DNA from: Ottelia alismoides
Lineage: Eukaryota > Streptophyta > Magnoliopsida > Alismatales > Hydrocharitaceae
Direction of reading: 5' to 3'
DNA: 64,000 nucleotides
NCBI GenBank assembly: GCA_037367405.1
Contig: JAZKJV010009328.1
Location: 310,001 to 374,000, forward strand
Shown: positions 47,964 through 61,698 of the stretch, piece after piece
Numbering within the stretch: position 1 is the stretch's first letter
Layout of the letters: every line of letters begins with the position of its first letter
The notes under the pieces: generated by a model
What the model was told of the DNA's origin: nothing
Database searches by the model: none
Seen by the model: only the letters and a program-made list of their open reading frames with translations
Translations under genes and position numbers: made by a program

Positions 47964-50544
47964 TGAAGGACATGGAGAGATCCTCAAGCGCATCACGGAA
48001 GCGTGTGGCTCGCATCGAATACGATCGGGAGCGACTAGTCGTACTAGTTGCTCCGGGCAGCGAAATTTAAAAATTTTAAACGATGAAACCACATGATCCA
48101 AGAACATTTCTCGAATCGTTTCATCTAACCACATACAAGATATAGTAATACCTCTTAGAGCATGGTTGTGATCGAGTCTCTAAACGATAGACCTCTTGTC
48201 TCAAGTCTGATCCGATGGAGGAGACGCTTGCGAGCACGTTGATGAGACACGTCCTTCTCACAATCCAAGTTGATGATCTAAGCGGAAAATCTCCTGATCT
48301 CGTCACACGAGATCCGACATCTTTTTCATGAGCGAGTTGCACCGAAGGAGACGGAGATCCACGAGCAAGTACTCCAGCAGCATAACGACGATGCTACGGC
48401 GATGTCGACTCTCTCAATGGCTCCATGGTGGACAGCCATAAGAGAGAGAGGGAGAGAGGCACATGATGTGTAGAGAGAGGAAGAGAGCATTCGTTGTTGT
48501 CATGAACCGTGTCTCGAAGAGCAAGGGGTGCCTCTTCTTATATAGGGTTTTGGGAGTCCATGGATCTCAATCCATAGACAACACACAATCAATGGTTGGG
48601 ATTGATTTGTGTTTCTTTAAATGGCTAAGATGTTGTTGTAAAAATACAACAACAATTGATTTAATTTGAATTAGTTTATATTGATAAATCAACATAATTA
48701 ATCCCAACTTAAATCACTTTTGACTAGAGATGAGATAATGAGAAGATCAACATTATCTCCTCGAGAAGAGGGTGACGTCCCCTTATCCCCACAAGGAGAT
48801 AAGTGGTCGTCCACTCCTCTTTTGAGTGGACTTGGTCTTTCTCTATTATCTCGTGATTATCTCTTTTTATTTACAATAACTCTTATTGTAAATATTTTTC
48901 TCAAAAAATAATTCACAATATCTTGTGAGAAAATTTCAATCAAGCCATTGAAATTATGTGAATCTCATTCACAACCCAAAACCAAATGTAATTATATTTT
49001 CAATCATTCAATGCAAATCCAATTCACATTAGCAATTAGTCAACAAATATAAATTACAATATGCTCTCATTAATATATTATAAATCACATTTATAATATA
49101 CCCGAATAATATGGATAGCGCTATCCACATTATTCTTATCTATGATAATTAAATCACATTTAATCATCTTGGATCTCAATTCTCATATGCCCAAATAATA
49201 TGAATCACATTCACATTATTCATATCTTTGATAATTAAATCACATTTAATTATCTCTGATAATTCTCATTATAATATGAATCAAATTCATATTATTCGTG
49301 ACAATTATATCACATTTAATTATACATACTCGGATACATATATCAACAATGAAATTATCCACAAACTCTTTCAAGGATAATGCACTTTCTCTACGGATAC
49401 TTGAAGATAAGGACAGGGCGATTATATTGTTCCACGTATAGTAACTTAGATATTGAGATCACATCTCAAATCCAGATTTTGCGGACCTCCTATAGGTGCT
49501 TGATTAAATCAAGACCGCAAATCTAATCTTCTCATTACATCTGAATCACATTCAGATCAATGTCCAACATTTGGACTAAGATCAGATTACTTCTCTATGA
49601 GAGGAGTCACTAAAATCCAGACCCGTTTCATCACTCCCTAGGAATGGAAGCGTCATGGTTATACAATCGTTAATGATCACATCACCCTCAGGTATTCCCA
49701 ATACATGTACATCCCGCATACTGGAAGACCCAGAATAAAGCTGAAGTATAAGATCAATTTTACACTGTCTACTTCAGAGTTTTATCATCAAGTTCCTCAT
49801 TTGACTATTGGGAGTTGGTAGTGATCACATGCTTTCCAAAAGCATATATCATACCTAGGTGTTGAACATATACTTTCCAAAAGTATATATCAAACCTACA
49901 AACTCAATCAGGCTTTTAAAGAGAGAAGACCGCGCATGGAATTTGATCTTTCTAATATCTCATGAGTGAGCTCATGTCTTCTGGTTCAGTAAAGAACCTG
50001 TATGATCCCTTTAAGAGATTGTATTACTCATATGCCATTATATGCACACCAGCGCATCGGTATATAGACCTTGATTAGGTCATCATCCTATTGGTCAGAC
50101 AAATGTACATACTCAGACATATAGTAACACATATGTCTTTGGTCAAAGGATACGTGTCTGTATCGTGACAGTATACCACATAGGACTTTGTTTAACTCGA
50201 TCTTGTTAAGTCAACTCTTTGACCAAACTAATCTGACATCTCTAAATCTTTATTCCCATGCAGAGGACCTGCATCAAAAGGTCGGTCAGATATCAACCAA
50301 GTGAGAAAGGATTGTCCTCTCCTACTCAGGCTGGAGATCCTCTCTTAACAATCATTTGATGATACTTGATGGGTCCTCGATCTAACTCTTTAGATCTTCT
50401 CCAAGTACCAGCCTCTATGATTCAAAAATTGAATCAACAGCTGTATGATCATAAGATGTCCATGGTACATAACCCTAATTGTACTAAGGGACCTATTATG
50501 CAAATTACTTATTCTTCATTTCAGATTAGAGAATGATATATGCA
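47964..50544 (-). repeat. Copia LTR C (3' LTR, truncated)
   Basis: In plus coordinates it begins TGAAGGACATGGAGAG and is collinear with D. It ends at about 50544 where D continues for some 40 bp more. A TATA box is visible at 48536-48544 (minus strand CTATATAAG). The next sequence is pol, so the polypurine tract and the LTR start are deleted. Confidence 0.82.
48536..48544 (-). promoter_or_regulatory. LTR C TATA box
   Basis: On the minus strand AACCCTATATAAGAAGAGG gives a good TATA box. The same string is in LTR D (about 56314-56322). The promoter therefore drives transcription leftwards in window coordinates. Confidence 0.7.
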
Positions 50545-53500
50545 ACCAATACTCAATCTTGTCAATTACAGTGTCCTTGACACTACAGCTTAATAATTGT
50601 TATAACCAGTATGTCCATAATCCTTATCAGGATACCCTTATTTCTGGAGATCTCTATCTCCTAAGGTATCCGTGATTAAGACCTTTTAGATCAATCACTG
50701 TATATAAAATCTTAAGTTCTTGAAGATAAGACTTTGAGATCACTATCTCAAAAATCTTTTGAAGATATTGTTATTACTGCAATCAAGAGTTTTATCTCCT
50801 TAGTAGGATCAGTAACATTTACTATTCCCACTGCATGGCAGATATCTAACTTTTGTATACATGTAGCATACACCCGGCTTCTCACAATTGATGCATAAGG
50901 GCAAGCAGTTTTAGCATTCACTTCCTCAACTCTTTGAGGTGATATCCATTTGGATAGGTCAGTACCATATCTTAAGGAAAGGAAGCCTTTCTTGGAATTT
51001 TCCAGAAAATAGAACATGTCTAAGGTGTACTACTAGTGTGACAATCTCAATATCCCTTGTCTTTACTTCTGAACATCTTCAGAACTAAGATCTAAGAGGT
51101 ATACTTGAGATCATATCTCAAGGTATGGAATAGACAATCTATAAAACACTTATTATTATCCTTATATCATTCCAAATGATTAGGGTATCATCTACATATA
51201 GCACAATGAACACAATGGCACTCCCACTAAGCTTCACATGGTACATCAAGATTCTATCTGAAATCATAACATTTATAATTTCATTAAATCTTATGTTCAA
51301 ACTACAAGAAGCTTATTTTGAGTCCATAGTTGGAATTCCTTAGCTTGCACACCTTATATTCCTCATCCATGAAGCCATGGGGCTACTTCATATGAATATC
51401 CTCGAAGAGGTACTCATAGAGGAATGCAAAATTGACTTCCATCTCGAAGATGTCAAAGTCAAGTTGTCTAGCTATAGTTAGCAATATTCTGATGGGTTTA
51501 AGTAAGGTCACTGAAGAGCAAGTCTCACTGCAAGCAATGTCCTCTCTTCAGTGTGTATCTTATGGATATGAGCTATGCTTCGAAGGTCTGTACCTTCTCA
51601 TCAGGTTCCCTCTTTCTCTTGAAGATCCATTTACAGCTTAACGTGTCTTACCCATATAGGTGGATCCTTCAGGGTCCATACACAACACTTGTATATGAAG
51701 TCCACTTTAGACTTAAATGCTAACTTCCATATTTCAATGACATGATCTTCAGAAGCTTCATCACATGAAGTTCGATCATTGTTAGATTTCTCTGACACAT
51801 GGAATTCATCCTCAAACTCATTTGAAGATGTATTAGTGTTTCACCTTTAATTGTCCTTTTAGTTTCCGATTTCAGGAGGCTCATTATCTTCTCAAGATTA
51901 AATGAGCTCCTTTACTTCATTTTCATCTTGATTCTCAAGAGAGTCATCCTCTAAGAATCGCATTCTCAGAGATGAGATCTTTTATGAATCTCAAGGTCAT
52001 AAAGTAGGTATCCAATACCATCCTTTTATTTTCCTAATGAAGTAGCACTCTCGGGTGCTAGATTCCAATTTATCAGCATGGAACCTTATAAGAATATATA
52101 TTGTAGTCTCTCCTACATATATACTTTGGAAACTAAGAGGTAATTATGCTAATATTCATCATTGATCAAATCATGTCAAACATGATCAAATCATGTCAAA
52201 CATGATCAAATCATGTCAAACATGATCCAACTGTATCTCCTTACATCTCTCTTGAGTTTAGATATATTAGGAGGTGCGAGATAGGAATGATATTCATATC
52301 TCCACGAGGTATTCTTAGAATTCATCTAATAGGTACTTGCTACCTAAGTTAAATCAAATTTATTTCATCTTCCTTCAAACTTTGGTTCTAAACCAAAATT
52401 GTGAAATCTTTGAGCATTTCAAATCTTTCTAAGGTGAAGGGAAGAAATATTGTGTCACAAATAATCATTAAATGATATCACATATCATCAATGTTCATTA
52501 TGATACAGATGATCCATATACATCAGTATGTATGAGATCTTTAATACCTTAACATCTTACACCATTCCCAGAGAAGGGTGCATTTGGACAATTTTTACTT
52601 TGCATACAATATTCACAAGTATGTAATATTTGAGATTTTAGACATTCTAAAGTTCATCTCTTACTAGTATATTGATCTCATCAATAGACATATGTCCAAG
52701 GTTTGATGCCAAATTATTGTCAAATGATCTTTATCCTCCTATTGATCTTTTAAGGTTTAATTTTCAGTATTAGAAATGCTAATGAACCATTCATTAATTT
52801 TTATTTTAGTAGAGTCCTCCAGATATCATAATACTATCTGAAATATATCCATCATAACTCTTTATGATAGGTCTATGTCAAAATTCATTTTTATTTCCAA
52901 CATTTAGAAATAAACGATGAGTGTATTCTAATATCCAGGTTATAGAGACATTCTCTAAGACTAATGACTCTCCCACTGAAAATATGAAGTCTATCTATCC
53001 AACAGAGATTGTTGTAACAATTGCATCAATATTCATGTGGATGACTATTAAACCTTAAGATCAAATTTTCTAGTCTTCTAAAACATATGCAACCAATTTG
53101 CAAGTGTTATTAAAAGAATGCGATACACTTATTAGACTTTGATCTTATCCAATAAGCAAGTCAATATCAATGATTATGTAGATGTAAATTATTTCGATGC
53201 ACTATCAGAGTCCTTCTCTAAGGATCTAAATAGACTTGATAGTCATACTATCAACACGTCGGCTCATTGCAGTATTGGCATTCATCCAAGTCTTTGGATG
53301 TCATATGTGTGGAAACCATAGAAGTATAGTCAACTCTTTGACTTTTCTTTTAACTTGGGTCCGACCCATGCTTCCATTGTGCTCCTTTCATCTCTAAACA
53401 ACCATTGCTTAAGAAAAAACGGATCTCTTATGTTGAGTTCAAAAGAATTCAATATAAGAGTATTTCGGCATTTATACATGCTTCATTTAATTCATACAAT

Positions 53501-54400
53501 ATGAAATTATGAAGCTTCATGAATGACTAGAGTATAGATACTAGGATGATGACACTCATCATATCTACATACATCTTAACTCTTAAAGACTTAGGTTCAG
53601 GTAGGTATTCAAACATTTTGAATACATCATCTCTTATAGAGCCACCATTCTGCATAATGCAGTGAACCATGTCATTCATGATTAAATGTCGAGATCACAT
53701 ATGTATGCCATAAATCTTCTTAGATTCTATAAGGATTATTCAACAATTACGATCATCATCGACATGTCACTTCCAAAGTACATTCGATGAGATCAAAATT
53801 ATATAGACATACAAACCCTAGGGTTGTAGACTTATGATCTATTTAATTGTCATTCCTCATTATTATGAGGAAACTTACACATTGCAAACACATACAATAT
53901 TGTCCAACTACAAGTACAATATATTGATCAGGGATCTAATCCATGATATTTTACTGGTTATTATTGAGTATAGTACCGAGTGGGTTTAATGAGGATTATC
54001 TGAAATAAGAAATTTGCATAAATATATATAAATATAAATATATACATATTTCACTTTGATTTAGGAATTTTCTATCAAAGTTGTCTTGCCTTGTCAACAT
54101 TGAAAGTCCATTCCCTTAATCACTTTTAGTGTAAGAGATATACTTACCATTATATCTCAAGCAAAATCTGGGATCTCCTTTCTTATCTTTGTCACATCTC
54201 AATAATATGAGAACCTGTAACTCGGATAAAAAGAAGCGGAAACACATTCCGGCTTGCAAGTCCAACTTGCATCTCCCAATTTGATCTTTAACTCCCGGGC
54301 CCACCACCCCTACGGTGATGTTGACTCGTCAGTAATTGAACCAACCGTCAACAGGAATACAACTCGCTATGCGCAATCCAATATCGCCCCGATAATATGA
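50545..54400 (-). pseudogene. Copia gag-pol remnants
   Basis: No long frame survives, but minus-strand pieces are clear. A zinc-knuckle start C-Q-Y-C-N-E-P lies near 53280. Pre-integrase pieces are L-W-H near 52709, an E-Y-C-M-Q-S-K piece around 52600 and H-T-D-V-Y-G near 52520. Reverse transcriptase has K-W-I-F-K-R-K around 51635 and Y-V-D-D at 51198-51187. A later piece, N-S-K-K-G-F-L-S-L-R-Y-G (51000-50950), leads into Y-A-S and D-I-C-H-A-V-G (around 50830). A short trace of RNase H (K-D-T-V) near 50590 stops at LTR C. The Y-V-D-D box and domain order identify Ty1/copia. It has been inactive for a long time. Confidence 0.85.
52161..52228. repeat. 20-bp tandem repeat
   Basis: There are three and a half copies of CATGATCAAATCATGTCAAA (the first begins ATTGATC). 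Copies two and three are identical, so the expansion is recent compared with the surrounding dead pol. Confidence 0.92.
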
Positions 54401-55720
54401 GGACCTGATATTGGGGTCACTACGCATACGTCCTTACTCTTTCAAGAAGCAAAGAGCCCGATCCAAATGGCTTGTATGCAAGAGCTATCACTTCGGACAG
54501 GCGTCTCCGACATACAATCTCTGGCAACGGAACCCTTTGCCTTGTCGGGAGACCATGGGTGTCACTTATGTGATCCTCCATATCATGTTCAAATTAGTTA
54601 ATCATTATGAATCATATTTATTATGATTAATTCTTCCAAGGGAATTATAACTCTATTCATAATAGAGTATTTTAATCGGATATAATTTATTTAATCTCTT
54701 TAAATCAATTATCAATCCAATTCAATCTACAAACTTGATTGTTACTTAAATAAGGGTATTACCTTGAAGTACATATTATTCAAATTTTAATAATTAGAAA
54801 ATACATCATGATCTCTCAAGAATCATCCATTCCCTACTTGTTGTCATGGTTAGTACCAACGGGAGTGGGACAGACTGCATAAGGTGCAACCTGCTACCCC
54901 AACGCTCCCCGACTAGATACCATATCCGCCTCGGGAAAAATAATGTTATCGATCACTCTGTACTTGAAACGATCATCGGTTTTTCAATCGAAATTATACC
55001 ATATAGTAATAATAAAAATCATTTTTGATTATAAGGAAATTTTCTAGACAAATTCTCAAACCTATTCAAGTAGCATGTTTAATGAAAGTGTATCAAGTAA
55101 CCAATTGGTGATCTAGATCAAATCTAATCATTTATTGATTGGGGTAATTGGCATTTAAGGGAAAAATTATCATTCAAATATTTCCCAGATATTAACTATA
55201 ATTATTCCAGGAAATTAACCATTAATTTCACAAGTTTCTTAAATGACTGTCACAAGGTTCATGATTAGGATTGCAATTTTCAGCAGTAACCCTCGCTTAC
55301 TAAAATTAGCATATCTCATTCATTTTAAATCCAAATTAAGAAAGATCAATTTACAGAGTTTGATAATTTGATTTAAAATACAACCAAGTTATAAACATGC
55401 ATTTTCTGGCGTTTTAAAATGTAATTAACTCTTTAATTACGTCATTATTCGCCATCCCCGAGATAGTGGATTTAGGTTCATTAAAATGATCATATCTTGA
55501 GTTATGGGATTCCAAATCACGCAAACTCAAAATATACTATTTCCTTAATTAATTGGGAATATTATCCAAGTGATAGTTTCATATTTAAACATTTTAAACA
55601 GATCCAAAATTTGTCGCAAAATAGGGCTATGAAAATGAAATGCGATAAAGATTTTCACGAACCCTCACGAGCCCAAATATTCTTAAGTTTATGGATCAAA
55701 TCCAAAATCTCCAAAAACCT
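54401..55720 (-). other. Copia leader and unassigned internal sequence
   Basis: This is the spacer between the PBS and the first recognisable gag piece. I see no domain in it. GC-richer islands (54300-54560, 54845-54960) contrast with AT-rich surroundings. The short frames on both strands have no recognisable motif. Confidence 0.5.
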
Positions 55721-55733
55721 GGATCTGATACCA
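55721..55733 (-). promoter_or_regulatory. PBS, initiator tRNA-Met (copia)
   Basis: On the minus strand TGGTATCAGATCC lies two bases after the LTR end (TTCA). This is the usual copia PBS type. Confidence 0.88.
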
Positions 55734-55735
55734 CT

Positions 55736-58700
55736 TGAATGATATGGAGAGATCCTCAAGTGCATCACGGAAGTGTGTGGATCGCATCGAATGCGACCGG
55801 GAGCGACTAGTTGCACTAGTAGCTCCGGGTAGCGGAATTTAAAAATTTTAAACAATGAAACCACATGATCCAAGAAAATTTCTCGGATCGTTTCATCTAA
55901 CCACATACAAGATATAGGAATACCTCTTGAAGCGTGGTTGCGATCGAGTCTCTAAACGAAGAGACCTCCTGTCTCAAGTCTGATCCGACGGAGGAGATGC
56001 TTGCGAGCGTGTTGATGAGATGCGTCCTTTTCGCAATCCATGTTGATGATCCAAGCAATGAATCTTCTGATCTTGTCACACAAGATCCTACATCTTCTTC
56101 ATGAGAGAGGTGCACCGAAGGAGACGGAGATCCACGAGCAAGTACTCCATCAGCATAACGACGCTGCTGCGATGATGTCGACTCTCTCAATGGCTCCATG
56201 GTGGACAGCCATAAGAGAGAGAGGGAGAGAGGCACATGACGTGTAGAGAGAGAGAGAGGAAGAGAGCATTCGTTGTTGTCATAAACTATGTCTCGAAGAG
56301 CAAGGGGTGCCTCTTCTTATATAGGGTTTTGGGAGTCCATGGATCTCAATCCATGGATAACACACAATCTATGGTTGAGATTGATTTGTCTTTCTTTCAA
56401 TGGCTAAGATGTTGTTGTAAAAATGCAACAACAATTGATTTAATTTGAATTAATTTATATTGATAAATCAACGTAATTAAGCCCAACTTAAATCACTTTT
56501 GACGAGAGATGAGATAATGAGAAGACCAACATTATCTCCTCGAGAATAGGGTGAAGTCCACTTATCCCCACAAGGAGATAAGTGGCCGTCCATTCCTCTT
56601 TTCAGTGGACTTGATCCTTGTCTATTATCTCATGATTATCTCTTTTTCTTTACAATGACTCATATTGTAAATATTTTTCTCAAAAAATAATTCACAGTTA
56701 TCTTGTGAGAAAATTTCAATCAAGCCACTGAAATTATGTGAATCTCATTCACAATCCAAAACTAAATGTAATTATATTTTCAATCATTCAATGCAAACAA
56801 TTAATCAATAAATATAAATCACAATATACTCTCTTTAATATATTATAAATCACATTTATAATATATCCGAATGATGAATCCCCATTCATCACTCTTTATT
56901 CTTTTATTTTAGCTAAATATCTTGGCAAAACATCATGTATATAGTTGTAAATACAATAAATTACCAACGAGCATGTATTTTTTAATATCCAATAATTAGC
57001 ATGTATTTGTGCAAAAATAAAAGAATAAAGAATAAAAGAAAAAGTAGGAAATATTTAGAATAAATATTGAGTGACCTGAACCCAAGAGAGGGTCCAACAT
57101 GGGCCTCATCGCCAAATAAAATAAGTAGAGAGAGATAGGGCCACTCTACCTTGCATATATTTATCATTTATAATTTATTTTTACAAAAATAAATTATAAA
57201 AATGTGTTTTTATTCCTTTGTATATATTCCTAAATATAAAACAAAAACTAGAAAAATAAAATAAAACTAAAAAAAGATTCTCTCTCCATCACCTTGTACA
57301 CAGTACATGTATATATGTATCATATACCTATTTATTTTATACTTGTAAACAACTAATAAAAATAAAATAAAAATTGTTTAATACTCCAAATAGTATGTTA
57401 TAAATAAATAAAATATAAAATTGCGGTATTTATGCAAAAATAAGAAAATAAAAATAACTGCATAAAATATATAGGTATTTTATACATTTATATAATATAA
57501 TATATTGTATATACCATAATTTATTCTTCATAAAAATAAATAAAAATCACAAAAAATAGTTTTAAAAATAAAAACATTTTTTATTTTATACACTTTTTAA
57601 TTTAAAATCATTTTTTTTGAATTTGTAAATATTTTTGTAAATCCGATTTTTTGATTGGTCCATGGCAGAACGTTGACTCGGGTCAACCCCCTCTACCAGG
57701 GCTTGACCCGACCCGACGTTCTTGTTGTACCTCCTTCTCAAAATTTTCTAGGGAGGATCGCATGTGTCCATGCTCTGATTTTTCGCCCGCACCTTCCCCT
57801 TGGATCCATGAGCCTTGCGGATCCCTAGGGAAGCGTGGATCCTTCTCTGTTCGCGCGCTCTCACCTGATCTTTCCAGCTACATGGCACGTCCTGTAAAGT
57901 CTTCATTTGCTTCCCCAAGATAGTAGCTCACACCGCACACCCTTTTGATACCCTAGAGAGCTTCCCCTTGGTGATAGCAACCAGAAGCCACCTTCGGTCG
58001 TCGATTTGGTGCCGTGTAGCCGACGCTCCCCCTTCGTGGCCAGAGAACCGCCACAAAAAAGCCTCCCTTGACCACCGCAGCTCGGTCGAGGCCACAACCC
58101 CATCGACAGCACCCCCTGGAGCTCAGGATCAGCTTAGGACCCTCAGGTATCTACTTCACCGTTCCTAGCTCCCTTATCTAATTCAATCTTTCATCTTCAC
58201 CCTGCCGCACCTCCACCTGCTCTGACCTGCCGATCGGAGCCTCATCAGTCACCCTCACCCATTCCGGTCGACACACCCACTCATCATCACCCTTACGCAA
58301 CATGATCAACCTAAGTCTCGATCATTGTGTCGAGATTAGGATCTGGGTATCCTCTATCACCTTCGCCGGAGACCCAACCTCCATTCGCCGCTGCTTCTCT
58401 TTATCCTAGGCTAAATAACCCCGACCGGAGCCTCACTCCGAGTCCGAGCTTTACCCTACAAGCCTCAGTATGCGTGGAACGGCCCAGATACACATTCGAC
58501 CACCTTCACCGGAGCTCGCCCATGTCCCAGCCACCTTCCAGGAGATCCGACCGTCCGCGAGTTCATCTGTCATGTCCACCCGACGCGGAGGAGCCCCACG
58601 AGTCAGTTGCCACCGCCCGATCGTTCATCGAAGCGTCGGATCATCGTCGATGCTCTGGTGAACTTCACCCAGGTGGAGTTCTTCCTGAGCCCTTCACCGT

Positions 58701-61698
58701 CGTTGGATTACGCCCCTCTTCCAGACTCCATTGTAGCCGTTCAGCGCCTGCAATTGTCAGGCCGTTAGATCTGACATCTAACGGCCACCGTACCGCCCAC
58801 GTATATGACGTCTGACGACTATTGGATCTGCCAGCTGTACACGCCAGAGCCGCACGCCCTCGCCCACTCAGCGCCAGCCACCTGTCCACCCCACGTGCCT
58901 CTCACGTGCTGCATGGGTAATTTGCTCAGCTACCCCTGCATTTATTTCAGATTGTCTTTTAGTCTGTAAAATAAAAAATATACAATGAGACTTTTTGCAT
59001 CTGTACCCCTGCAGTTTTCTTTATTTGCATTTTAATCCTTCCTGTGTGGTTGTATGTGCGTCATCACGTGTATTTGTGGGTTAATTGCATGTACTGTCCT
59101 AGATTTATTCTATGTTATGCTTTGAAGTTATAGATTTAATATTTGCAATTACACCCATGTGCGTACTGAATTCGGACATGTGCCGTTATTTGTGAAAAAA
59201 TTGCAGATAGGACCCTATACTTTTTATGCGTGTTATTTATTGGTCCAGAATCATGTTTTCATTGCATTTTGGTCCTCGTATGCTGTGTCTTTAGTTTTTT
59301 ATTCAATAAATAGCAAACATTATCCAAAATTCATGAAATTTCGATACATGGCTCCTGCTATGGTGTAGGAATTTATGTGAATTTTTGGTTTTGTTTTGTT
59401 TTCATTTACTATTTTAAAAAATTCAAAAACCTCCAAAATATCTCCTGTTTATTTTGAAAAATTAATTAAAATACTAAAAAACCTTGAAAAATTCTAAAAA
59501 GTTCCTGTTGGTGAGTTTTGTTGTGTTTTAATTTCACTCCAAGTTTCATCTTATTCCCATTTAAAAAAACCAAAAAATTGAAAAAGACTAAAAATCTTAG
59601 AAAATTCATAAAAAATCATAAAAATGTGTTTTCTTCTTTTGTAGTTAGATCTTCTGCTTGGAGTTTATCATAAAATTATTGTTGACATTTTTCATGCATT
59701 TTGAGTAATTTTAACTTGCCTTTAGATCTCAGTTGTACATTGTTTGTTATTTTTGCATTTATTTCATTTTTAGAAAATTAATTAAAAATCAGAAAAATCC
59801 CCTAAAATCTACAAAAATATCTGAATATTTTAAAATCACAAAAATATTTTTGTTTGAATTTTCTAAGTGTTTTTGATGCTTTAAATAATTGTTGGATTGT
59901 GAATTCTTGGAGTTCTTTTATCATTTTTCTTAAAATTAAAAATCATAAAAATTTTTGAAAATATAAAAACCATTTTTTATCTTTTTGGGATTCTTGACTA
60001 CTCCGTAGCATAAGCATCATGTGCTCCTTGTGTTCGACCATGGTAGCTATACCAGGTAAAATAAAATAGCGAGACCGCTTTCTTTGCTTGATTGATTGAT
60101 TTTTATCTTGGTGGTCTTCTTTTTCTTGATGAGCCCGGTCCGGGTGGCTGAGATCGCAACGACTTTTGATACCATCTTACCTTAGTCGCTCGGCTCGCTC
60201 ATCACCGAATAATATCGATAGTGCTATCCACATTATTCTTATCCATGATAATTAAATCACATTTAATCATATTGGATCTCAATTCTCATGTGCCCAAATA
60301 ATATGAATCACATTCACATTATTCATATCTTTGATAATTAAATCACATTTAATTATCTCTGATAACTCTCATTATAATATGAATCAAATTCATATTATTC
60401 ATGATAATTAAATCACATTTAATTGTCCATTTTTCTCAATGCTTGGATACATATATCAACAATGAAATTATCCATGAACTCTTTCAAGGATAATGCGCTT
60501 TCTCCACGGATACTTGAAGATAAGGACAGGGCGATCGTATTGGTTCCACGTATAGTGACTTAGATATTGAGATCACATCTCAAATCCAGATCTTGCAGAC
60601 CTCCCATAGATGCTTGATTAAACCAAGACCGCAAATCTAATCTTCTCATTACATCTGAATCACATTTAGATCAATGTCCAACATTTGGACTAAGATCAGA
60701 TTACTTCTCTATGAGAGGAGTCACTAAAATCCAGACATGTTTCATTAATCCCTCGGAATGGAAGCGTCATGGTTATACAATCGTTTATGATCACATCACC
60801 CTCAGGTATTCCTAATACTTGTACATCCTGCATACTGGAAGACCCAGAATAAAACTGAAGTATAAGATCAATTTTATACTGTCTACTTCAGAGTTTTATC
60901 ATCAAGTTTCTCATTTAACTATTGGGAGTTGGTATTGATCACATGCTTTCCAAAAGCATATATCATACCTAGGTATTGATCATATACTTTCCAAAAGTAT
61001 GTATCAAACCCACAAATTCAGTCAAGCTTCTAAAGCGAGACGACCGTACACGGAATTTGATCTTCCCAATATCTCATGAGTGAGCTCATGTCTTCCGCTT
61101 CAGTAATGAACATGTATGATCCCGTTGAGAGATCGTATTACTCATTGCCCTTATATGCACACCAACGCGTCGCTGTATAGACCTTGATTAGGTCATCAAC
61201 TTATTGGTCAGCCAAATGTTACATATTCAGACATATAGTAACACGTCTATTTCTGATCAAAGGATGTGTGCCTATATCGTGACAATATATGACATAGGAC
61301 TTTGTTTATCTCGATCTCGTTAAGTCAACTCTTTGACCTAACTAATCTGACATCTCTGAATCTCTATTCGCATGCAGAGGACATGCATCAAGAGGTCGGT
61401 CATATATCAACCAAGTGAGAAAGGATTTCCATCTCCTACTCAGGATGGAGATCCTCTCTTAACAATCATTTGATAGTACTTGATGAGTCCTCAGTCTAAC
61501 TCTTTAGGTCTTCATCCTAGCACCGGCCTCTATGATTCAATAATTGAATCAACAGCCGTATGATCATTAAGATAGCCATGGTACAAAACCCTAATTGTAC
61601 TAAGGGACATATTATGCATATTAGTTATTCTTTATTTCAGATTAGGGAATGATATTTGTAATAACATTTATTGCATAACGGCTCGCCGTGGGCTCGCA
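55736..61698 (-). repeat. Copia LTR D (5' LTR), interrupted
   Basis: In plus coordinates it begins TGAATGATATGG at 55736 and ends CTCGCA at about 61698. After the inserted solo LTR is removed it is about 2.6 kb. The TATA box is at about 56314-56322 (minus). The right border is set by comparison with LTR B, which shares GGGCTC(A/G)CA, and is less certain than the left. Confidence 0.82.
56872..60204 (+). repeat. Solo Athila-type LTR, plus strand
   Basis: This is a 3333-bp LTR between perfect CCGAA duplications (56867-56871 and 60205-60209). It starts TGATGAATCCCC and ends CTCATCA. The layout is AT-rich U3 (to about 57630), a GC-rich block (about 57650-58920) and a U5 dominated by AAAAAT-type runs (59380-59990). 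No internal sequence is present. Open frames in the GC-rich block, such as 58327-58815, lack motifs and have overlapping frames on both strands, so I do not call a gene. Confidence 0.94.

Larger units (their letters stand above)
47964..61698 (-). mobile_element. Ty1/copia element, minus strand
   Basis: The 5' LTR (D) is 61698 to 55736, the PBS 55733 to 55721, the internal region to 50545 and the 3' LTR (C) 50544 to 47964. C and D are close relatives. The order of recognisable pieces (gag zinc knuckle, pre-integrase, RT, RNase H trace) is the copia order. A plus-strand solo Athila LTR is inserted in D. I could not find a convincing target duplication, and C lacks its first 40 or so bases, so the element has been rearranged since insertion. 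It sits in the E0 leader. Confidence 0.82.

Noticed and set aside
54116..54560. GC-richer segment with a 63-codon minus frame, possible host exon
   Set aside because: It lies between the copia PBS and the gag remnants in an otherwise continuous element, and I recognise no domain or splice structure.
58327..58815. 162-codon frame in the solo LTR
   Set aside because: It lies in the GC-rich block of an LTR, has no recognisable domain and overlaps frames on both strands.
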